A stretch of 64,000 bases of DNA, taken from assembly GCA_036023115.1 (NCBI GenBank), contig JAYKKT010000061.1, positions 16,122,501 to 16,186,500 of the forward strand, in the 5' to 3' direction. The notes beneath the pieces are model-generated. The model worked only from the letters and a program-made list of their open reading frames with translations, was not told where the DNA came from and made no database searches. Source of the stretch: Brasenia schreberi. Taxonomy: Eukaryota > Streptophyta > Magnoliopsida > Nymphaeales > Cabombaceae. Within the stretch, counting starts at the first letter, position 1, and every line of letters begins with the position of its first letter. This document shows, piece by piece, positions 49,201 through 58,830 of this stretch. The position numbers and the translations under genes were made by a program.

Positions 49201-50636
49201 TGTCACAGACATTTTTTGTACATGTTGATGATTAAGTGCCCAACACTCGTAACCATAAAACATGACAAGCCTAATTGCTGCTGTATAATATTTACCTTTA
49301 ATTTTAATGGTATCTTCTTATCACAAAGAATACCTGATGCTCCTCTCCATTTTAACCAACCAGCATTTATTCTATATGTAACATCTCCATCAATTCTTCT
49401 ATCACTTTGAAAAATTGACCCTAGGTATTTAAAACTTTCCTTTTGGGGAATGCAATGTGTGCTAATTTTAATTTCTATGTCCTTTGAAGTAATTAAATGA
49501 TCAAACTTGTATTCTATATATTCTGTCTTTGTTCTACTAAGTCGAAGGCCTTTGCTTTCTAATGTTTCTCTCCATAGTTCCAATTTTCTATAAACTTTTT
49601 CCTTAGACTCCTCCACTAATACAATGTCATCTGCAAATAACATACACCAAGGTACTTCAATTTGAATATGTTTTGTTAACTCATCCATCACCATTATAAA
49701 TAAGTATGGACTTAAAGTTGATCCTTGATGTAACCCAATATTAACTTCAAAGAAGTCTGTCATTCCTTCATGAGTCCTCACACATATTTTTGCACCATCA
49801 TACATGTCTCTTATAAGGTTAATATATGTCAATCGGATACCTCTTTTTTCCAAAGTTCTCCAAAGAACCTCCCTCGGTACCTTATCATAAGCTTTTTCTA
49901 AATCAATAAATATCATGTGAAGGTCTTTCTTTTTTTGCTCTAAAATGTTCCATAAGACGTCTCAAAAGGTGAATCGCTTCAATAGTAGATCTACCTGGCA
50001 TGAATCCAAATTGGTTCTCTGTTGTACTTGATACTTGTCTTAACCTACGTTCGATAATTATTTCCCATAATTTCATAGTATGACTCATTAACTTGATGAT
50101 TTATGATATTTGTCTTTCTTTTCCAAATTGGTTTTCTGTTTCGTTTGATTATTTAATAAAATTTTCAGAGGCTGCAAGTGTCAACTCCTCTTTTACCTGC
50201 AATCTTTTTGCATAATTTGCATTTGGTTTTTCAGATATACAGTCAGCCGATATTTGCATTCATGGAGAAGTGGTTCTCCACCAGGTATCCCAACCGAGAG
50301 TTTATTAACAAAGTCTACACCATAGAGATTCCGTTCTTGTCGGCTTACAAGACCAGCCTCTTTAGGATATGCTCTAGGACAGCTTATGTGGCTTCTACAA
50401 CAGGAATCGCAATGTTGTTTCCTTACTTCAACGAGGTCTTGGGAGTTTTGGGTGCCTTGAATTTTTGGCCCCTGGCCATTTACTTCCCAGTTGAGATGTA
50501 CTTGGTGCAAAACAAGGTGAGCATGTGGTCACAAAAATGGGTGATTTTTGAATCTTTTAGTCTCATTTGTTTGCTCGTTTCTTTGTTTGCTCTGGTAGGT
50601 TCGATTCAAGGGGTTATAAGTGAGAAATTAAGCTAG
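46263..50636 (+). CDS. Amino acid permease (AAP family), seven exons, 458 aa
   Basis: Plasma-membrane proton/amino-acid symporter of the AAAP family (Aa_trans fold, 9-11 hydrophobic spans). Exons: 46263-46344, 46421-46654, 46769-46862, 47090-47304, 47478-47602, 48062-48286, 50235-50636. All phases match and the sum is 1377 nt including the stop, near the usual 460-490 aa. Family motifs run in order: [20 protein letters not shown] after a 27-residue acidic N-tail; [168 protein letters not shown]. No stop or frameshift was seen. Intron 5 begins with GC, and intron 6 holds an antisense LINE. An alternative end at AACAAG/GTGAGC (about 50517) is rejected because the frame continues with the family C-terminus. 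The exact AAP subtype is not decided. Confidence 0.93.
47603..48061 (+). other. Intron 5 of the permease gene, GC-AG type
   Basis: The exon ends GAG and the intron starts GCAAGTC, the classic GC-type 5' site context AG/GCAAGT. It ends TTTAATTGCAG. No GT donor in frame is nearby and the flanking residues (LLEIE, then DTIKSPP) join exactly as in the family. The intron also holds CT and AT microsatellites at 47770-47793 and 47795-47813. Confidence 0.8.
48814..48831. repeat. Left target-site duplication of the intronic RTE
   Basis: TTTTCTCTTTCGTTTGAT, matching 50132-50149 at 17 of 18 positions. Confidence 0.85.
48832..50131 (-). mobile_element. 5'-truncated RTE LINE inside permease intron 6, antisense
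   Basis: About 1.3 kb of the same RTE family as 52313-55590, running against the gene. It is bounded by 18-bp duplications. The 3' tail (minus strand) ends in GTTGTTGTTGTTGTT next to the left duplication, as target-primed reverse transcription produces. The retained part is the RT domain and C-terminal region: [33 protein letters not shown], the catalytic FADD at 49626-49637, [10 protein letters not shown], and the C-terminal [13 protein letters not shown]. Frame breaks near 49910 and 49260 show it is inactive. Without it intron 6 would be about 630 bp. It lies outside the splice sites and does not disturb the exons. Confidence 0.93.
50132..50149. repeat. Right target-site duplication of the intronic RTE
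   Basis: TTTTCTGTTTCGTTTGAT, one base different from 48814-48831. Confidence 0.85.
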
Positions 50637-51298
50637 AACTTGTGATCAACAATGTAACTATGCGGTACACTACAGAAACAAACTGCCAGAGGCTTAGTAA
50701 TTCAAATTTTGCTACTTGCATGGGAACGCAGACTTGGCATCGTCTCTGAACCCTTTTATTTTCATGTTTGGATGAGCAGATATCAATTGGCAGTGTCGTC
50801 ATGACACCAAAAACTTTCGGGAATGAAGAATAGGGAGATCAAATGTATGAGCAATCACACAAGTCATAAGATTTTACGTGGTAAGAAGACAGACATATGA
50901 TTTTGGACTATTAAGTCTTCCACCGAGCAGGGAAAATTTAAAATTTCATTATTATGATCAAATTCAAGATATAAAACATCTCGTAAAAACTGAGAAATAT
51001 TACATTGGTACCCGATTCAGGTCAGAGACTCTCAGGCCCCAAATCGAGTACCAAAATTTCCTCGTAGATGAAGCAAATACAAAAGATGAAATGGCACCGA
51101 GCTGCTAGACAACCAATGCTCATCAACAACATGAAGTTGTGGAATTTCTCATTTTTGTTCTTTACTCGCACTAGCTGTAACACTAAAGGTCATCCTCCCA
51201 AGGCCTATGTTGGGCATCGGACAAAATCCAAATGGTTGACGTGCCTTGACTTCACGTAGACACGAAATAAACCAGCCCGAAAATCTCACAGTGAGATA
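50637..51298. other. Permease 3' flank; no further gene
   Basis: The permease 3' UTR should lie here. No canonical AATAAA is seen in the first 150 bp, which is common in plants. Short open frames on both strands do not look like genes. Confidence 0.4.
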
Positions 51299-51344
51299 CT
51301 ACAACTACAAGTAAGCCTTTTCCCATACTAGACGGATCGGCTAA
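51299..51344 (-). mobile_element. RTE LINE 3' terminal stub
   Basis: The stretch ACTACAACTACAAGTAAGCC and then TTTTCCCATACTAGACGGATCGGCTA is the terminal 45 bp of the RTE family, minus orientation, with one base of the GGGGTCGG motif lost. The next piece of a minus-oriented copy starts at 52212, so the two could be one old insertion interrupted by about 870 bp of other DNA. Confidence 0.7.
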
Positions 51345-52211
51345 AAAAACTTTTCGAAAAAAGAGGATAGATACATTGAATAGCATGCCAAGAAACACAA
51401 TTGAATTGCCACAACCAACAAGGATTGATAAATTTTGTTTCTTAGCCCCTTGTGACCTTTCACGACACAATGAATTGTCACGTCTTTTACTTAGAAATCT
51501 TGTGTTCTCTTACAAAATTTATGGCATAAGCTTCTTCCACAAACTACACAAAACATTGAAGAAACTGATTACCAATTATCTTTATCTTCAATTTTATGCT
51601 ATTGCTCTTCGGCACTTCTCCTTCTTTCGTTCTTCCTTCCTTTGTATGGTTCCCATAGAACATTTTGTTATCCAGGATGTTCGATGTTTATCTTCGAGTA
51701 CCACCTGCAATGTCCTTCTTCCCTCAGATGGAGGTGAAGGATGCCTAGGGTGGTTGCGACTGACTTGAATGGTGTTCAATCAAATTTCATTTGCCAAAAG
51801 GCTTCCCCCATTTCGTTGTTGTGAAGTGGTTCCTTGGCCAAAATATTTGGTACAGACCGAAACTGGCAAACGTCGCATTCTTCCTACCAGCAACGGCTGA
51901 AGTGAGTTGCGGCCCAAAAATTTGATGACTAGAATATAGGCCAAGTATTTACTCGGCCATGATGTTATCCTCATTTAGAAAAGCATGTGATGCCCTACTG
52001 ATTTACACCCTCCGCTCATTTTGGTTGATGGATTTCAACCGCTTCATTTTCCTTTGCAGAATGATGGCACACGATTCTACCATTACTGGTCTCCCCTTTT
52101 TAGGCGGTGATATGGCTTCACTAGTGAGTAAGAGAAACAAAATGCCCCAAAAATTGTCTTCAATAAAGGTACTTCTTACTATTTGCCTTGATCCAATCCA
52201 ACATCCAACAT
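51345..52211. other. Unassigned sequence between two RTE pieces
   Basis: About 870 bp with no recognised protein motif. It replaces about 90 bp of LINE sequence. It could be an insertion, or flanking DNA brought in by rearrangement. Confidence 0.35.
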
Positions 52212-52312
52212 GCAATAAACTACATCATTCTTTATTGTTTCTTTCCAACACTTTTGTGGTCATCGTGTTCCTCTTTTAACATTTTCATAATCTAGTTCTT
52301 CGTATCTTTTTA
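52212..52312 (-). mobile_element. Old RTE LINE, piece left of the nested insertion
   Basis: CAATAAACTACATCATTCTT and TATTGTTTCTTTCCAACACT align with the 3' region of the family in minus orientation. The copy then runs into the target duplication at 52293-52312 and resumes at 55611. It is clearly more diverged than the element inserted in it. Confidence 0.75.
52293..52312. repeat. Left 20-bp target-site duplication of the full-length RTE
   Basis: TAGTTCTTCGTATCTTTTTA, identical to 55591-55610. The duplicated bases belong to the older RTE copy. Confidence 0.92.
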
Positions 52313-55300
52313 ACTCCGCTCATGTAAGGGATCACCCTTGCATTGTCGGTCCCAAGCCCGGATAAAAGAGGAGGGTTGTGTTAAGCTTCCGACAGCCAGT
52401 GTAAAACTTTGTCGGATTTTTATAACATGTATTACAAAAATTATGAGCATTGCTTTGGGGCATCTCCGCCTAGCGACGTGCTGCAGAGCCCAAATACAGT
52501 AAGAAGTAAGCAAGGGCCACTACATTTTCGCCCGAATGTAGTGAACCAATTGCAGAGAGGGTTCACACATTATGGACGGGTGTGGGTAAATAAGTTAGTC
52601 CCGCTATATTACCGCCCGAATGTAGTTAAAATTTTTCAGAGAGGGTCTCCGCATTTTGATTATGGACGGATGCGGGGGAGTAAGGAAGCTAGTCCTAGAT
52701 AATAAGATTTGTATTGGTTCTTGGAATATCGGAACATTATCGGGTAAGCTAATGGAGGTGGTAGATACTATGATTCAGATAAAGATTCATATTCTATGTT
52801 TACAAGAGACAAAATGGGTTGGAGAAAAAGCAAAGGAGATAGAGGATACATGTTTTAAATTATGGTACTCAGGTAAAAAAAAGGCTCGAAACGGAGTTGG
52901 TATTATCATAAATAAAGATTTAAAGGAGAGTGTAGTAGATATACAACGATATGGTGACCGAATCATGACGTTGAAATTAGTGTTAGGAGCAGAGGTTTTG
53001 AATATAGTTTGTGCTTACGCACCCCAAGTAGGACTAGAAGATAGTATAAAGACTGTTTTTTAGGAAGAGTTAGATAAGGTGTTTCAAAAGATTCTACAAA
53101 GGGAGATGATTTGTTTAGGAGAAGATTTAAATGGACATGTCGGTAAAGAGGTATTAGGATATCAAGGGATTCATGGAAACTTTGGTTTTGGGGATATAAA
53201 CGAGGAAGGTAGGGAGATTTTAAATTTTGCTATGGCATTTGATCTCTTTATAGTCAATACAATCTTTAAAAAATGAGATGAACATTTAATTACTTATAAG
53301 AGTGAATAATCACAAACACAAACTGATTACTTTATTTGTAGAAAAAAGATAGAGCCTGTTGTAAAGATTGTAAGGTAATTCCAGGAGAAAGCTTAACCAC
53401 CCAACATCGACTTTTAGTTATGGATTTACAAATAAAAAAATGGATAAAGAAGAAAAGAGTGCATCGAGCTATTCGGACTAAATGGTGGAAACTCAAAAGC
53501 GAGAAAGAAGATATATTTAAACAGAAAGTCCTTCAAGGAGATGTTTGGAATTATGTTGGCACACCTTGTGATATGTGGAACAATATGGCTATACATATTA
53601 GGAAAGTGGCGAAAAATGTGTTATGGGTATCTAAGGGAGGTGTACCGGCACAAAAAGAAGCTTGGTGGTGGAGTGAAGTAGTACAAAATAAAATCAAGGC
53701 AAAGAGGGCATGTTACAAATTATATTATGCTAAGAAAACTAGTGAAACTTTAGAAGCTTATAAGAAAGCAAAGTAGAAAGCAAAAAGAGCCGTTAGTGAA
53801 GCAAAAGTTAAGATTTGGGAGGACTTATATAAAAAAGTCAACTCAAAAGAGGGTGAAAGAGATATTTTTAGGATAGCTAGGGCTAGAGATAAGAAAACTA
53901 AAGATCTTAATTATGTTAGATGCATAAAAGACGATGATGAAAAAATTCTAGTGGCAAATGATTATATAAGAAATAGATGGAAAAACTATTTTTATAATCT
54001 TTTTAATGAAAATAAAGATATTAGTATTAGTTTAGGAGATTTAGCCAAGTCAGAAAAGTATATAAACCACAATTTCTACCAACGTATTCAAAAGAATGAG
54101 GTCAAAGAAGCTCTTAAACATATGAAGGGTGGTAAATCGGTAGGATCAGATAATATTCCTATAAAAGTTTGAAAAATACTAGGAGAAATAGGAATCACTT
54201 GGCTCACAAGACTATTTAATGAAATATGAAAAAACCAAAAGATGCCTGAGGAATGGAGAGCAAGTACACTTATACCCATATATAAGAACAAGGGAGACAT
54301 TCAAAATTGTGCGAATTATCAAGGTATCAAGTTAATGAGTCATACTATGAAATTATGGGAAAGAATTATCGAACGTAGGTTAAGACAAGTATCAAGTACA
54401 ACAGAGAACCAATTTGGATTCATGCCAGGTAGATCTACTATTGAAGCGATTCACCTTTTGAGACGTCTTATGGAACATTTTAGAGCAAAAAAGAAAGACT
54501 TTCACATGATATTTATTGATTTAGAAAAAGCTTATGATAGGGTTCCGAGGGAGGTTCTTTGGAGAACTTTGGAAAAAAGATGTATCCCATTGATATATAT
54601 TAACCTTATAAGATACATGTATGATGGTGCAAAAACATGTGTGAGGACTCATGAAGGAACGACAGACTTCTTTGAAGTTAATATTGGGTTACATTAAGGA
54701 TCAACTTTAAGTCCATACTTATTTATAATGGTGATGGATGAGTTAACAATACATATTCAAGCTGAAGTACCTTGGTGTATGTTATTTGCAGATGACATTG
54801 TATTAGTGGAGGAGTCTAAGGAAAAAGTTAATAGAAAATTGGAACTATGGAGAGAAACATTAGAAAGCAAAGGCCTTCGACTTAGTAGAACAAAGACAGA
54901 ATATATGAAATGTAAGTTTGATCATTTGGTTACTTCAAAGGACATAGAAATTAAAATTGGCACACATTGCATTCCCCAAAAGGAAAGTTTTAAATACCTA
55001 GGGTCAATTTTTCAGAGTGATGGAAGAATTGATGGAGATGTTATATATAGAATAAATGCTGGTTGGTTAAAATGGAGAGGAGCATCAGGTATTCTTTGTG
55101 ATAAGAAGATACCATTAAAATTAAAAGGTAAATATTATAGAGCAACAATTAGGCCTGCCATGTTTTATGGTTCTGAGTGTTGGGCACTTAATCATCAACA
55201 TGTACAAAAGATGTATGTGACAGAAATGAAGATGTTGAGATGGATGAGTAGTCATACAAGAAAAGACCTTATGCATAATGAGGTTATTAGAAACAAATTA

Positions 55301-55590
55301 GGAGTGGCACCAATAGAGGATAAAATGAGAGAACATCGTTTAAGATGGTTTGGACATATAGAAAGAAGATCAAAAGAAGAACTTGTAAGAAGGTTAGAAA
55401 AACTAAATTTGGAAAGTATTAAAAGAGGTAGAGGACAACCACAAAAGTGTTGGAAAGAAACAATAAAGAGTGATCTAGCTTATTGGGAGTTAACTCCTAA
55501 CATGACACACGATAGGGATCTGTGGAAACAAAGAATCCATGTAGCCGACCCCATCTAGTATGGGAAAGGGCTTAGTTGTTGTTGTTGTTG
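52313..55590 (+). mobile_element. Full-length RTE-clade LINE, nested in an older RTE, coding-dead
   Basis: 3278 bp, the typical length of RTE elements, ending in (TTG)n at about 55573-55590 and flanked by perfect 20-bp duplications. A 5' UTR of about 340 bp is followed by one long ORF that encodes an apurinic-type endonuclease (from 52680: IGSWNIGTLSGK, ILCLQETKWVGEKA, ARNGVGIIINKDL). A long linker follows, then RT (54240 on: [55 protein letters not shown]; catalytic FADD at 54785-54796) and the C-terminal region ([28 protein letters not shown]). At least six in-frame stops (53061, 53274, 53774, 54170, 54227, 54695) and a frameshift between 53276 and 53420 make it inactive. Copies of the same family also lie in this window at 40.5-40.9, 48.8-50.1 and 51.3-55.9 kb. 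Confidence 0.95.
52520..52700 (+). repeat. Two tandem monomers in the RTE 5' UTR
   Basis: The blocks CTACATTTTCGCCCGAATGT...CAGAGAGGGTTC...TATGGACGG and CTATATTACCGCCCGAATGT...CAGAGAGGGTCT...TATGGACGG follow each other at a spacing of about 84-90 bp. They are at the promoter end of the LINE, as the monomers of some other non-LTR elements are. Confidence 0.75.
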
Positions 55591-55610
55591 TAGTTCTTCG
55601 TATCTTTTTA
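55591..55610. repeat. Right 20-bp target-site duplication of the full-length RTE
   Basis: Identical to 52293-52312. Confidence 0.92.
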
Positions 55611-55872
55611 TGGGAGCATCCTTGGGTCATCTTTGTACATGTTCAAACCATCTTAAATGATTTTCTCTCAGTTTCCTCCATTAGTGCTACTCCCAATTTG
55701 TTTCTAATAACCTCATTATGTATACAGTTTTTCCTTGTGTAACCGCTCATCTATATCAACATCTTCATTTCTGCTATATACATCTTTTGTACATGTTGAT
55801 GATTAACTGCCCCCACACTAAGAACCATAAAACATAGCAGGTCTAATTGTTGCTTATAATATTTACCTTCCA
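55611..55872 (-). mobile_element. Old RTE LINE, piece right of the nested insertion
   Basis: The minus-oriented family sequence resumes with CATGTTCAAACCATCTTAAA, TCTAATAACCTCATTATG and TTTTGTACATGTTGATGATT. It is diverged and runs out near ATTTACCTTCC. It rejoins the left piece once the nested RTE and one copy of the duplication are removed. Confidence 0.85.
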
Positions 55873-58059
55873 AATTTAATGGATTACAATTATGCATTCA
55901 CCTACATTTTCCCCAATTCCCTCTTTTTGAGCTCTAGGGTACTATCATCCCTAAAATTCCACAAGTTGTATGTGATTATCTCATGTTTATTCCTCATAGT
56001 GATTTATCATGGCAAATGTTGTTCTTGATTTTTTTGCCATTAGATCAAGAGAATGTTTGATGTTTCCCTACTTTATTTAGGTGGTAGATGTTGCGACAAG
56101 AGTCACTTGTCATGGATTAGAGATTTGTATGATTCTCCTAATGTTAACTTTGGCTTCCTTGCCTTGATAGAAGTGCCTTACATGAAAGTTCAACCTCATT
56201 CAAGATATTTCTCTCCCATTGTATTCTAGCACGAATATAGTAGAAAATCTCTGCTACTGGCTTGGATTATTTCTTCCCTTCATAGATTGCTCCTTGGTTG
56301 AAGAAACTGCCCCATTTGTTGACTAGTGAGACAAAGCTTGTGGTGTGATTTTCTTTGATCAAAGGGGCACCTATGTTGTAAAGTTCACCGTTTTTTACAT
56401 AGATTGTAGGAAGAAAAAGATTTATAAATCTTCATCACAACCCTCAGAAAAGATCATTTAACCATGAAGCAAGATGCAAGAAATAGGTCGGCCATATAAA
56501 ACAACTACAGTTCATACTCAATAGCCTTTGGCATGAGGCAAGAAGAATTTCATATGGCTGACGGGTGCTAGGATTTTGCCAAGGCACTAGCCTACCGAAT
56601 CATCATCCAGTAGTGATATTTGTGTACGTGAAGCAAGTATTGAGTCATCACTGCAATTTGAAAATAATGAACTCCTACTGACCATGCCTCGAACGCAGAT
56701 GCAACCTCTATCCTTGTGGAATTCTAAGAATAGTGTATATCGGCAAACCCCATTGTTGTCATTTGACTACTTCCACCCTTATAACAAAAATGTCGTTTTG
56801 TAGGTGATGAAACCCCCTGCTCCTCCTAAATTACCAACATAAAGTCTTATTGGTCTAACAAATTTGAAAAGCAAAGAGCAGACCTGTACCATGAGGAGTC
56901 CCTTTCTGGCATGAGTATGTGCATGCATGATGACATAACGAATTTTACCTTGGATATTATATGAAGCTCCTAAACATGATGCAGCTTAGAGAACCTACAA
57001 AACTTCTTGAAGATCAAGTGGAAGCATCTTGGAACAAGACAAGAACACATGCAATGCATGATGCCAAAACGAGACATGATAATTCACCTAGTCTAAAGAT
57101 CACAGTGTTTAAGGTCAAACTATCTTGTGTATCTTATATAATGCCTAATACTTCCAAGACTCAAGATAACCTAACTCGCATTGGTAGGAGGATGACACCA
57201 TAAGTAGGACTCAATGAACATGTACGACATGAAGACTTGTACATGACTCGACATATGCAAGACTCATTCGACGTAGTGGGGTTAATAAAAAGGGCTTGTT
57301 CAACACATAATGTGAAGTGTGAGACTCGGCCCATGCAAGGGGTTGGTGGATGGCTCAACTACTATAGGAAGCATATGCTTTGCTAGACTTACCCAAGAGA
57401 GTGATGTAGAAGGGAGCAAAACCAACACGTGTGTATACGATGGGATAAGGCAAAGTCTCATATAGATTTGACAAGGCGAAGCACATTTAGAACTTTCATC
57501 TTCCACCAATGGTACAGCTATTGACTCATTAGGTCCTTTTTTCAAAATACATATGAATTTCTTTTGAAAAGCAATTCCCTTTTGATTTATGCAACCTTTG
57601 AATAGATTTGGTCCATGTTTCTTATTCGTGCCACATCCTCCTCGCCAAAAATAAGAGAGATATGCAAACACTAAAATGGACTTTAAAACCGTTAAGCACG
57701 AACACTTCTTTTGGTTTTGACTTCAAACATATTGAGAAGGTAATCACATGCTGGTGATTATGGAAAGATGAAAGTCATCATCCCTAAAAGCATAGATCCA
57801 CTCATTTCAACTTCTTTGAAAACAGTAAATTTTGAACTACCCAACCTAAAAACTCACATAGTTGACTCTCATAACATCAATGACCATGTCTAGAGAAAGA
57901 CAAGGTACTAGTTGCATGGGCCTTCACATGCTCTTCTTAACCCTACTCGAAGGTTTGAACTGCAACTTAGATTATTGGAACATGAACTTGAATTTTTTAG
58001 TTTTGCATTTTGGGTTTTCCTCTATATCTCTTTTGAAGCCGATTCTTTACTTAGTTGTG
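55873..58059. other. No gene recognised
   Basis: Several short open frames (for example 57300-57671 minus) without motifs. The right-hand part may be the 3' interior of the gypsy remnant that follows on the minus strand. Confidence 0.35.
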
Positions 58060-58830
58060 TTCTTTTGAGCTTTTAGAGGAGTGGAAGCATTTGGCTCCAT
58101 TTTGACTTCAAACCTCCCAAATCAGACATCAACAATGAGCCTCTTCTCATCTATAAGGTCCAAGTGGCTAGTATGGACTCTTGCAAGGAAAACAATGTCA
58201 TCTCAAGAAAAGCAACCATAAATAGCAAGAGGGTAATTGTACTTGGATTGGAAGTAGGCCTTGGTGCCATATATCAACTTGAAGGAAGTAGCATATGTAG
58301 AGATGGTAATGGAATCCATATATGGCCACAATGCATCATGTAGCTTATCATACCATATTCTACCTTGGCTTATGGTTTTCTCAATAGTAGTCATCAAGCA
58401 CTTGTTGATTGCCTATGCTTGGCCAATGGATATAATATGATAATGAAAAGTGCTAGTTAATGCCAATGCATTGACATAACTTAAAACTCTTTCATTTTCC
58501 AAATGGGTCCAATTATCACAAATGATATCTCTAGATAATACATACCAATATATGATATTTCTTTTAATGAATGAAAGTACATGTTGTCCTAGTACTCTAG
58601 GAATAGTTGGACAAGTATACCCACAGACAGCAAAGACCAAGCCAATTGGAACATGAAGATAAGGTGCACAAAAACTTGGTTGTAAGAAGAAAGGTATATA
58701 ATCAACTGAATCAATCTTTGCATGACAAGGCTTATCACTAGAATATAAATCATCTTGATGCTTGAACTATGCATCAAGTGCAAGGATGTGAAAGCATGCA
58801 ACATGAAAGAAAATCATTATTAAGGATGTG
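58060..58830 (-). pseudogene. Ty3/gypsy (Tat-like) integrase remnant
   Basis: The minus strand reads like the integrase core and C-terminal part of a gypsy polyprotein. VLSFIKRNIIYWYVLSRDII is followed by CDNWTHLEN, in the place of the core DNG motif, then HYHIISIGQA for the usual S-x-Y-H-P-x-x-N-G-Q-A. Next come WYDKLHDALWPYMDSITIST and YATSFKLIYGTKAYF, then LDLIDEKRL near 58150, a pattern typical of Tat-like integrases. The catalytic DNG has become DNW, and frames switch at about 58410 and 58600. No RT or LTR was found beside it. This is a dead fragment separate from the gag remnant at 26-28 kb. Confidence 0.78.

Noticed and set aside
49147..49410. Plus-strand ORF inside the intronic LINE
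   Set aside because: It is a shadow of the minus-strand RTE reading, which has RT motifs.
50193..50510. Minus-strand 105-codon ORF over the last permease exon
   Set aside because: It is a shadow of the permease frame, which carries conserved family sequence on the plus strand.
50517..50522. Potential splice donor AAG/GTGAGC in the last permease exon
   Set aside because: Reading through gives the expected permease C-terminal hydrophobic segment and a stop at 50636, so no intron is needed.
57300..57671. 123-codon minus-strand ORF
   Set aside because: No motif recognised, and composition is like the surrounding noncoding DNA; probably a chance open frame in gypsy-related sequence.
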